Below, piece by piece: positions 54,567 through 64,000 of a stretch of DNA of 64,000 nucleotides (position 1 is the stretch's first letter; every line of letters starts with the position of its first letter). The stretch is from Diphasiastrum complanatum (lineage: Eukaryota; Streptophyta; Lycopodiopsida; Lycopodiales; Lycopodiaceae): NCBI GenBank assembly GCA_029204225.1, contig CM055103.1:39354095-39418094 (forward strand), read 5' to 3'. Both the position numbers and the translations under genes were made by a program. Below the pieces are notes generated by a model that saw only the letters and a program-made list of their open reading frames with translations, was not told the origin of the DNA and made no database searches.

Positions 54567-54579
54567 GGCTCTGATACCA
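54567..54579 (-). promoter_or_regulatory. Primer-binding site of element G
   Basis: GGCTCTGATACCA on the plus strand, about 90 bp upstream of the gag start on the element strand. The LTR should begin at about 54581 with TATGATGGGA, not TG. One possible end is TTTCATA near 54907, which would give a TATGA/TCATA inverted repeat of a short LTR, but this is weak. Confidence 0.75.
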
Positions 54580-55199
54580 CTATGATGGGACTTGGATGGA
54601 TGTTCACAGGCCGCAGTAGAATAGAGGCCATTGTCCCACCAAAGAAAAGACAATAATGAAGAAGGATCTTGGATTACTTAGAGATTAAGAATGTAGAGTA
54701 GTTCTGATTTGTTTAGATCTCATAGTAAGTGTCGTAGACAACCATGAAGAATGCGAACAATTTAGGCGTCTGAGACAGCTGTGACATATAGGTTCTGATA
54801 ATAGAGAGAAAGATTGAGGGGCATTGAAGCATTCAACAAGAATTATGAAAAAATGGTGTTGTAGCAACAACAATACTTATAGAAGCTAATGAATGCTATC
54901 TTTCATAATACTCCTTACTCTCTCTAAATGATCACTAACTCTGAGGAATCAACTACTAGAAGACTGATTTTGGTCATTGATCGTTGTCGTGTCTTCGTAC
55001 TTTGTGTGTATATTCTCTTCAAATTGTTCAGATGTTTATAAAGCTATTAGAAGATCTTTAGTTATTCTAATTATAGTTTAAAAGATCATTAACAGCCCTT
55101 GTACCTCATCTGTAGATCGATTATTGGTGCATTATGAAGACGTGAAGAAGTACAGTAAAAGGATCTCCTTTGTATCCATCAAGAGTGTGAGAATGTGGC

Positions 55200-55690
55200 A
55201 CCATTGCAACCGTAGCCTGACCGCAGGAGTGTGAAGATAAAATTGTATGTCAATCGCAATCATTGACTTGGCGATTTCCTTCGGTCAGATGTCATTTGTT
55301 CACTTCATAGGTGATCGTAAGTGATAACTTATGGTAGGCTTGCGGTGCCTTTGGTTGTGAGCTATAGTCTTTGCTTCGTTGACTATAAGTAAGACTTTGC
55401 GGTGTCTTGCGGTTTGTTCATTTCGCATGTAGCCATAGGCGAGACTCTGCGGTTTACTTCGGTCTCTTTCGTAAGGTGACCGTAGGGAAGACACTTATAG
55501 TTCTTGGGAGTGAGTCTTCACATGTGATCGTAAGCAAGACTTTGTGGTTTACTTCTATCTCTTTCATAATGGACCATATGCAGGACTCTACGGTTGCCTG
55601 CAGTGCCTTTGTTGATACCATTTACAGGAGTCTATGATTGCCTTCGGTGGCCTTCATTGAAACCGTATGCAAGAGCGTTACGGTTTTTGT
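55200..55690. repeat. Degenerate tandem array, unit ~55-65 bp
   Basis: Seven or eight units share the plan (G)ACCGTA(A/T)GCAAGACT(T/C)TGCGGTT(T/G)(A/C)CTTCGGT(C/G)(T/C)CTTT. Clear members start near 55315, 55385, 55430, 55480, 55525, 55570, 55615 and 55655. Spacing is fairly regular and divergence moderate. There is no continuous protein frame. Confidence 0.7.
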
Positions 55691-56149
55691 CTATTGGCAA
55701 TTTCCTTGTATTTCTCCAAACTGTCAAAAAGGTAGACCATTTCTATAGATGCTTGAGAGAGTGATTTCCTTAATAGATGAAGGGAGTGAAAAGAATGAGT
55801 AGGAGTAAGATTAAACTCCAACATTAGGGTCCTAAAAATTGCACTTTTAACATGGTATCAAAGCCAAGTACAAGAGTTTAATTGCTGATCAAAACTAAGT
55901 CCAAATCTAGCAAGTTGGATGCTAAAAATCTAGTTTTGAGAGGGTGAGCCTCCACTAAGTGATTGCTTCGAAATTTGAGATCTATATTTGGTAGTCGGAT
56001 GTAGGTCTACTTTTCACATGTTTGGGGAGCTGTTGTACATGCATTTAATGTTATGAGCATAAAGATTTTATCTATTTGAATACAATACATCTGATCCACG
56101 TCATTCGACAAAATTGTTGTCAATATTTTATGATGGCAAGTCCCTATAT

Positions 56150-58556
56150 CCACTAGAACATTGAAATCAAGTAAAATTTTATTTTTCTTGTCAATAGACT
56201 CATCGATATACCTGATAGGTGGTCTGCTAACTCTTGTTGATCTTTTGGGTAATAGAGGAAGTTGATCATTTTTATCATGCTATAGTTGTTGAACTGCAAC
56301 ATCATCTTCTTCGGATTCGCTATTGATATGTTGTTCGTCAAGAGTAGATGAGCTTGGACCTTCAATGGGAATAGTCGACTGAGGAACTTCGAGGTTTAAT
56401 ATGTCGGTTGAGTCGGACAAGTCGGCTACATGGGGTTTGCCTTTTCCCTTGAGGTTGATAAACTGATCTTTGGTGAAGATGACATCCCAGCTAGTGAATA
56501 TCTTTGACTCGATAGGATCGAACAACTTGTAAGCTTAATCTGAAGTAGTGTAACTGACGACAATACATTTGATACTCTAGAAGTCGAGCTTCTTCCTGAG
56601 ATCATGTCCAAGAATCTGCGCATAAGCAGTACATCCAAAAACTTTTAAATTCGATAAAGAAAGTTTGGTACCTCTCCAAACTTCGAATGGTGTTTTGTCT
56701 AAGAGACCTTTAGTAGGACATCTCTTTTGAATATAGTTGTTGTTGAAACAACTTCAGCCTAGAAGGACTTCGAAAGTGACACATGTGATAACATGCACTT
56801 TGCCGATTCGACTAAGGTCTTGTTCTTTTTCTCAGCAAGACCATTTGACTGAGGCGAATAGGAGGTAATGTATTGTTGCTCAATGTCGTTGTTAAGGAAG
56901 TACTCCTTGAATTCAGTAAAGATGTATTCTCCCCCATTGTCGGAGAGTCAGTGTTTTGATTCGTTTGCCAGTTTGATTTTCTGCATGCTCTTTGAATTGT
57001 CTGAACTTGATGAAAGCTTTTGATTTTTGCTTAATGAAGTAATCGGTTGTTCTTTGAGAGAATTCGTCAATAAAAGTAATGAAATACTTCGCATCTAGCA
57101 ATGAAGGAGTTTGCATAGGTCCACATATATCTGAATAAACAACATCTAACAGACCTTTTGTTGCATGCCTATGACTCAATTTAAAAGGAATGCTAGTCTG
57201 CTTTTCAAGAATGCAGCTATAGTAGACAGGGAGATCGACTTTGCTAGAAGGATGGTTGAGATCAAGTGCTAGAGATTGTCTGGACAGGTTCGATATAGAT
57301 GAATGATGTAGGTGTCCTAAGCGATGATGCCATAGTAATGTTTTATTGACAAGAACAGAGGTTTTCAAGGCTTGACTAGAATCAGAATAACAATGAACCA
57401 ATCTATATAAGTATTCATGTCTCTTGAATCTTCTAAGCCATATGATCTCCTTTACTGTTGATGTAGCTGCAACATATTCATATTTCGTAGAGGACAACGA
57501 AATACATTTTTGCTTTCTACTGTTCCATAAATAGGTCCTCTTGCAAGGAAACATATATATCCAAATGTGGATTTTCTGGTATCAACGTCTCTTGCACAAT
57601 CATAATCTGTATAGGTAACTAGTATAAGTGCAGCATTTGTATTTCTGTTGTAGTGCAAAGCATAATGTCTCGTCGCTTGAATGTACCTCATTAATCGTTG
57701 CAGAGGCTTCCAATGTTGTAGGCCTGGATTGGACATATATTGCGACAGTGTGCTTATTGTATAAGCTAGATCAAGACGTATGCAGATCATAGAGTACATT
57801 ATCGATCCAATGATGGACTGATAAGGATATCTACCCATCTCCTTCTGTTCTGCATCGGTTCTGGGACACATGTCTTTGGATAGCTTGGATCCTGGATCCA
57901 TTGGTGTGTCTATCGACTTATAGTCCTCCATGCCATATCTGCGAAGTACATTGCTTACAGTAACCCTTTTGCTTGCCTGATCTCTAGTGATCTCCATACC
58001 AAGTAGGTAATGTACTGGCCGTTCTAAATCAATCATTTCAAATTCTTGTGACAGTAGAGACTTTGTCTCGTGCAATAACTAAGTTGACTTGTTGATGATT
58101 AAAGAATCATCGACATATAAGACTATTATCACATAGCTTGAGCCTTTGTTCTTGAGGTCAACATTTGAGTTTGCAGAGCATGAAGTAAAATTGTGCTGCA
58201 ACAAGAAGCGATTGATTTGTTCATACCAGGCCCTAGGAGCTTGCTTGAGACCGTAAAATGCCTTTTGCAATTTGCACACCAAATGCTCATGCCTTGAAAG
58301 AAGTAACCTTCTAGTTGATAAATGAAAATATCTTATCCATGAAGGAATGCCATTTGGATGTCCATCTGATAAATGTCCAAATCCTCTACAACAGCTATAG
58401 CCAACAAGGTGCGAATAGATTGATGTTTTACCACTGGACTGAAGGTGTCAGTGTAATCCATTACATAAATTTTTTCATAACCTTTAACCACTAAAGAGGG
58501 GTATTGATCCATCTGGCTTAAGCATTAGTTTGAAAATCCACTTAAAACTCAAAAAA
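56150..58556 (-). mobile_element. Ty1/copia element H with reordered domains RT-RNaseH-integrase
   Basis: Minus strand, right to left: RT from W-I-F-K-L (58535), D-I-Y-Q-M-D-I-Q-M-A-F-L-H-G, Y-G-L-K-Q-A-P-R-A-W-Y (58255) and V-L-Y-V-D-D-S-L (58115). RNase H follows (58075-57430: Y-L-L-G-M-E-I, I-G-S-I-M-Y, D-V-D-T-R-K-S-T-F-G-Y, S-L-S-S-T-K-Y-E-Y-V-A-A). Without a stop, pre-integrase is next (L-W-H-H-R-L-G-H near 57335), then integrase with Y-S-D-I-C-G-P-M and F-I-T-F-I-D-E-F-S (57150-57060). The integrase C-terminal half and the pre-RT linker (56900-56150) contain frameshifts and stops. A copia polyprotein should be PR-IN-RT-RH, so the order is permuted. No gag, LTR or PBS was found. Confidence 0.85.
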
Positions 58557-58559
58557 AAA

Positions 58560-60580
58560 CATAAATGAAATGCAAGTGCAATAGTTTTTTTTTTATCAAA
58601 ATGATTTTTAAAACCGTAAATACAATTGCATGTGTTGAACAGTATGTTTAGTGTAATATTTGAATACGTGTCGAGGATTCAGTCATAATCATCTTCTTAG
58701 ACTAATAAGCAACACACCTGTCTAGTATTGGTACCGCAAAGCAAAATAGCATATTAATAGAATAATGATTTTAACGAAAAAAAAACGACAGTCCCTAAAA
58801 CCATAGGCCATAAACGAATCATTTTTGGATGTATTTGCCATAAAATCAACTACCAACCTTACAAAGCAAAAGCAGCTTAATTGTTTCAAATAAGTCTTGC
58901 TATATTATGATCTGTAAAGCGATACAGAATCCCATTTCAATATAAATTGTAAAACTTATAGTTGTACGTAATGAAAAAAAACCCGAAAAAGCAATGGTTT
59001 CTAATGAAAACCTACCTTTGAAAATAGCCGAACTGTAGAGTACATGGTCAAAAGAACATTCACAAACCCTATTGGAAATTACCACAAAATCAGCAATAAA
59101 GTGCTGAAAAAACAATAGTAGTAGAGCAACAACAACCACTATAAAAAATGCAACCTCCTATAGTAAATTTTAACTCAAAAATATACAAAAAAAAACATCA
59201 TCATAAATGGGTGCCAATAAGTTATGAATCAACACTATACTTTACTAAAGCACTTGAAAAAGATTTCGTTTTGCTTCAGAGAAGTAGAAGTAAGAAATTA
59301 AATGATGTATTCAAATCTGAAAAACATGCTTTAGAAGATCACAAATCCTTCATGGAGGTAGATTGTTGGCCAACAAGCATAAAAATACATGTAAGTGGCA
59401 TTGTACTTACTTAAAAAATCAATGTAATATGATGTGGACCATCGCTCATCAGAACATCATGGAACCATAAGATTAAATGCTGGAAATTGCAATAGAAAGA
59501 GAGGGTAGAACGAAGCAAGAAAGAGGGGGAGTTGGTTATAATGCCCAAATTTTGCATCTACAATCTTGGTCATCTATTGTCGATCTTAGCCTTGGGACTT
59601 AAACTCAATGACCTGCATCCATCATGCAATGATGTCTTATCAGACCTCTAAACCTTTATGATTGTAGATCCTCAATTTATAGGAATTAACTTAACGACAT
59701 TTCTTAGCCAATTTTTAGGTCACCACGCAATGATAAATGCTTTAATAGCTATACAAACCATATAAGGCAATGAGACCATATGATATGGTATCCCAATTAC
59801 AAAAAGCTAATGCATATACACAATAGTTAGTTGACAGTAATTTTTTTTAAAAGCTAGGTGTAGAAATTGGCTAACACAAGAAAGTCAATGAACTACCAAT
59901 CAATTAATATGTAGATTAGGCAACACCAAAGAGATATAATAGCATCAATGATACAAATCTGTTTTCAAAACTGAAAAACGCTACTCTTGTAATAGAAAAA
60001 CTTCAATACAATCTACCATATTACATGTAACTACAATCTGTAGGTCAGGCTTATGAAAATCTGTGTGATGCCAAGATAGTAGGTTTTCAAATTTGTAAAC
60101 TCAACCATGGGATTATCTCGATATTTAGCATACTTATTCAATGTAAACGTAAATATACCAATCTTAGACACAAGAGAGAGATGGTTCTTTACTCAGCTTG
60201 TACAGCATTCACACTTGAAAAGACTTCGTGACTCAACTACAGCACCATACTTCCTCATTAAGGCCTCTTACAGTAATACTCTTCAGCTTTGCAGACTTGA
60301 ATAGCAAATTCTGAACAATATGAATGCCACAAGAGAAAAACTTGCTAACAAAGTTTTGAATAAAAACAGGCTATTCATGTCTAAATACTACAACTCATCA
60401 CAGTAGCTATATTTGCACTGAGATTTTCTGGACTGTGAACACTTTCAGACAATGTTAGATAAAGCGATGCAACCATATTTGGATGCTATTGTAGTAAAGA
60501 TAACTTTCTAATGCATTTACTATGGCATCATACCTGATACTGCATTTTCTCAGTAGCAGCTGAAATCAAGAGAATTGCAC
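58560..60580. other. AT-rich stretch without a recognised gene
   Basis: One plus-strand frame of 88 codons (59148-59414, basic, lysine-rich) has no recognisable features. The rest is low in coding potential on both strands. The part next to 60580 is probably the 3' UTR of the folate gene. Confidence 0.4.
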
Positions 60581-60581
60581 A

Positions 60582-63500
60582 TTAACAACAATGTTTAGCA
60601 CAATCAGAAATTATTGAATTAGCAGCAGAGACTGCATGAAGTGAACCAGTTACACAAATGATTCCTTGCCCGAGATTCCGAAACAGTTGCAGTCGTTCAC
60701 TAGCTAACTTGACTGCTCCCAAAAGAGAATTGGCTTCTTCAAGTACTAGGGATGCCTTTCCATACTTATCAGCTCTAAGAGCTTCAGTGGAGATCTGCTT
60801 TTCTTGATCTCGTCTTTCTACAACAGTCCCCGAATCATACAGTGATGCATCTTCTTTGCATCCCCTTTTTGGAAGAAATTCTGAATGATGTGAAATTGCC
60901 ATTTCATGTCTTTTGGCTGCTTCAGTCCAGGTTCTTAAAAGAAAACTTTTTGATGCAGAACGCAAGCGGCTACCAGCCACACTCACCTCCGTGGTCACAA
61001 TAATAGCTGGTTTACCCTCTGGCAACAACGAAGAAAACAATCCAGCACATACGGTCCATAAATGCAATAAATATTCCTTTATTACAGATACTAGGATATA
61101 TGAAGCATCTCAAAAGCTGACTTGTGCTTAAGGCCTACAAATATAGGCCAGCAGAGAGTTGAAACAAAATTTCATTCACAAATAACTTCAAGAACCATGG
61201 TGTAGAACTTGCTAGGCTATATTATTGTAGGGCCACTAGTCATTATTACTCGACCCATAGTTGCTCTGCGTTCCCGGAATATGTATAATAGCCTCATTCT
61301 GGAGTGCTCTATAAAGTTTTTCCAAAGCTCCATTCCAAAATGCTACTTGGAGTGAATTTTTTCATGATTTTTCATTTGCCTAATTTGATAAGGTAGGTGA
61401 ACAAAATGCCGTTTTTTGCAGACCTAGAGTTGTTTCCACAAAAACCAGCAACAACTTCATCATAACTGAGAATATAAGATACAGAAGTTTCAGAGATTTG
61501 AAAGAGTAGGTAGCAGGGCGACAGCCCAATTTCAGCCATTTGAGATCCCTCTTTCCCCACTTCTCTCTTATTATCACAGTTTGTGATTTTTGCAAAAACA
61601 ATGCCTTACTCTTGCAGGTTTACATTCCTTGCTTGCTTCAGTGACTAACAGCAAGGCCAAGAATACTTTTGCCAGAGAATAAGGCTTATGCCACACTCTC
61701 CTCAACTTCTATTCTCTGCTCTTTACACTTGTTTGCTATTTTTCTCCTGAATTTTAATGTAAGTATATAAAGAATAGATACTGTAAGCTGCCTTTGTGGT
61801 TTTCAACCAAAAGATTTAAGGGTTCACAGAGTCCTACTGCTATGATTTAGCAAAAGCCTCAATTTTTTCATTGAATAGCAAGTTCTTGCAGCTAGAAGAA
61901 CAGTTTATAGCTTCTGAAAAAAAATTCACAACCCAAAAAAGACAACCTTTATTGGGTGCTTACAGATATGAAACCAAAAATCCTTTTACCACTGACAAGA
62001 AACCAGAATCTGGTAAAAAAACCAAAAATGTAACCACTCAAAAAAAAAGATTAAAAAACTAAAACTAATATTCTTGAAAGCATAACCAATCAATACTATT
62101 GAAATGCAGAAATTTCAGCCTGCAATATAAGCAAGTATCTAGAATACTCAAAAAACATAAACAATGTCCAAACCTCATGGAGTCCACTCACAATGTCTTG
62201 GGGTCCGTCAACTTCATTTTGCATAGCACAAACCAAATGGTACAACATCCCTATTCTCATGCGTTACTTCATCAGCGCCCAGCAATACACGCAATCACAT
62301 GCACAAAAATATGTCCACATGCATAAAAAGAACAATGCAATGAGCTACTATCACTTCTCCAAGGATGAAGGGTAGAGTCTAGACTCAATGATGACAAAAA
62401 CCAGCACCAAACAACAATGCCAAAGAGATTTCAGTCCCTACTTCCTCAAAGGAAAAATAAGGAAAATTTCCATTTGTACTTCTGGCTTGCTCCAGACCTT
62501 TGCTCCAGACCTAACTAAATAGCGTAGCTAAACCGATGTTGATTCAAGGATAATCTTTAGTGGGGAGATATATTGTTGTTAGTATTCTTCAAGAATGAAC
62601 TTCCCAAGGGATACTTTCAACAGTTAAAACCCATTGACCATTAGAGCAGGTTCAATTAAGTAGCACTCTAGCAGCTCCATGTAATCATTTCTTTCTTTCG
62701 GGTGTTTTGTCGACTAAGGCTTTGGTTGTAAGTCGATTCTGAAGATATGCAGCTGTCAAGATGGCTTCTACCCAGAAAGTCTTCGATAATCCTACATGTA
62801 GAATCATACTCTTCGCACTTTTGACAAGTGTACAATTTTTGCATTCAGCCACTTCATTCGACTGTGTAGAATAGTTGGTGGTATGTTGTCCACATGTCGC
62901 TATGCACAATATTTAACACACCTTTGGATGTGTGTTGCGAATCAGACTTGAAAGGAGTTCTAGCATGCTTGGCTAGAATACAACTTCGACAAACTACCTC
63001 AAACCCCCCCTTTAGCAGAACCATACTATCTACTCACACTTCTTTTCTTGAGGTTTGACTCAATTCTTTCAGTGAATTGTCCACTATTTTATGTCATGCA
63101 AAGTATGTTTCCATAGCAGGCCTGGCATCCTTCCAGGTATTCTTCCTTTCTATTTAGCATACGACCTGAAATATTTTGAGCAGAATTAACTTTGTAACAC
63201 CTTGGTTCTCACTAACTGCTACAATTTTCATAAAAACCTTGAAAAGTGTCCACTAATGGTTTTGAGTTTCTAAACAACATTTAAATGCTACCCTTGCTAT
63301 TTGTTTTCAAGCTTAGCAAGCACAAAGTGATTGGTGCATTTTGCACACTCTATAGCTATTCTTGTTGAAGCCTCCTTTTATAAACCTGTTTTCACATGAA
63401 ATAAAACATGACATTTTACCACTATCAATAATATTTAATCCAGAGTATAATGGAGTCAATGCATGCCCAATTTCTGCAGCGACGATTTCCAGTGCAAAAC

Positions 63501-63653
63501 AAGAAAAGGTAACACGTGTACCAGACAACATGGCAGAAGCGAATGCTGAGTGATCTTTGTCTGACGCCATTGCAACTACTAATGCCAAAGGTATATCTTG
63601 GAAAAAAGATTTTAAAGTCTTTGCCAACATGATTGCAGACCCGGCTGTATGTG
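60582..63653 (-). CDS. Dihydrofolate synthetase / folylpolyglutamate synthase, last two exons
   Basis: This is the C-terminal domain of the Mur-ligase-like enzyme that adds glutamate to dihydropteroate or folates with ATP. Exons are 63522-63653 and 60582-61018. The intron 61019-63521 is GT-AG (TCTG|GTACAC...TTGCCAG|AGGG), phase 1, about 2.5 kb. The exon before 63653 (acceptor TGTGTCAG) must end in the first base of the codon before A-H-T, fitting the family's D-G-A-H-T. Visible family motifs: A-H-T-A-G-S-A, A-L-V-V-A-M-A-S-D-K-D-H, V-T-T-E-V-S-V-A-G, and I-I-C-V-T-G-S-L-H near the end. Between these lies a charged linker. The frame is intact to a TAA at 60582. The N-terminal ATP-binding part lies beyond the right edge. 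C-V-T-G-S-L-H favours the plant dihydrofolate-synthetase type, but bifunctionality cannot be excluded. Confidence 0.88.
61019..62674 (-). other. Proximal part of the folate gene intron
   Basis: AT-rich intron sequence. No other gene, RNA or element recognised. Confidence 0.6.
62675..63010 (-). mobile_element. Copia integrase fragment inside the folate gene intron
   Basis: Same strand as the host gene. Pre-integrase sequence (C-I-L-A-K-H-A-R-T-P-F, I-V-H-S-D-M-W, 62990-62890) is joined directly to the distal integrase (H-V-G-L-S-K-T-F-W-V-E-A, A-Y-L-Q-N-R-L, 62870-62700), so the middle of the catalytic core is deleted. Stops and a frameshift are present. It is too short to carry LTRs and splicing signals of the host intron are untouched. 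Confidence 0.85.
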
Positions 63654-63660
63654 CTGACAC

Positions 63661-64000
63661 AAAATGAAAATTTCCATATTCAAAACAGAAAAGACTTTTA
63701 ACAAATGGTGACCAAAAGCTTCTACACATGGGCATGAAATTCCTAAACAACTGAATGAGAACTATTTGATTTGCTAATTCCGTGCATTCATTGCATACTT
63801 CATAAATGTAATCACTGAAATGAAGGAAAAATGTGAGGGTTCTGTAGAACCTCTTATTAAATTTCCATATCGATCACAACGAAATACATAAGTTGATGAG
63901 CCAATGCCATGCAGGGCTTTTGCAATCAATCAACTGCGAATAAGGACCTTTTACACATTTGAGAAGCTTCTTGACAGATAAGAAACCATACTCAAGAACA
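63661..64000. other. Probable intron of the folate gene; nothing else seen
   Basis: Lies upstream of the acceptor at 63654 on the gene's strand. The preceding exon expected for this enzyme was not recognised before the window edge. Confidence 0.4.

Noticed and set aside
55200-55690. CRISPR-like array
   Set aside because: Units are diverged along their whole length with no constant repeat alternating with unique spacers, and the DNA is clearly plant nuclear.
59148-59414. 88-codon lysine-rich plus-strand ORF as a gene
   Set aside because: Low-complexity AT-rich sequence with no upstream promoter features, splice context or family resemblance.

Overview
The window reads as nuclear DNA of a land plant with a large, repeat-rich genome. 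The evidence is plant-type GT-AG introns, an intron-containing class I cytosolic small heat shock protein gene, the 3' end of a plant-type dihydrofolate synthetase/folylpolyglutamate synthase gene, and a dense, nested population of Ty1/copia and Ty3/gypsy LTR retrotransposons whose primer-binding sites match initiator tRNA-Met (TGGTATCAGAGC core). There are also many microsatellites (CT, GA, TG, AC/AT). I cannot fix the lineage. An intron in a class I sHSP argues weakly for a non-angiosperm such as a fern, lycophyte, moss or gymnosperm.

Layout. 1-9927: nested LTR elements, all read on the minus strand: copia A (gag-pol end, PBS, LTR 2462-3122), which sits inside an unidentified element (LTR 4945-5370), which sits in a Ty3/gypsy gag region (5480-6415). 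This stack abuts a non-autonomous copia element B (3' LTR remnant 6987-7043, degenerate pol ORF 7261-8388, 5' LTR 9112-9927). 9929-10100: an orphan exon of an unknown gene touching the LTR. 10289-13250: the sHSP gene, whose leader, intron and 3' flank are each tandemly duplicated while the coding exons are single-copy. 14133-22160: an island of unusual AT-rich, intron-bearing, decayed genes on both strands, with a tRNA-Met PBS at its left edge. Two pieces of it look like the N- and C-terminal halves of one uncharacterised protein family, in opposite orientations. 22226-24350: an internally deleted copia element (plus strand). 25080-27760: gypsy gag-protease (minus). 29588-30976: a 0.65-0.75 kb tandem duplication. 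31735-34380: GC-rich hairpin repeats around one small intact gene of unknown function (32884-33210, minus). 35880-36300: gypsy integrase tail (plus). 39300-58556: mostly decayed copia/gypsy fragments, including several chimeric or rearranged ones. 58560-60580: AT-rich, nothing recognised. 60582-63653: the last two exons of the folate gene (minus), whose 2.5 kb intron holds a copia fragment.

Only three loci look like functional host genes: the sHSP, the small gene at 32884-33210, and the folate gene, which continues past the right edge. Everything else that is recognisable is mobile-element sequence or its decay products. The most interesting candidate for something undescribed is the 14.1-22.2 kb island. 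The next are the pol-derived ORF family that has lost its catalytic motifs and a copia remnant reordered to RT-RNaseH-integrase. No tRNA, rRNA, CRISPR array or prokaryotic feature was recognised.
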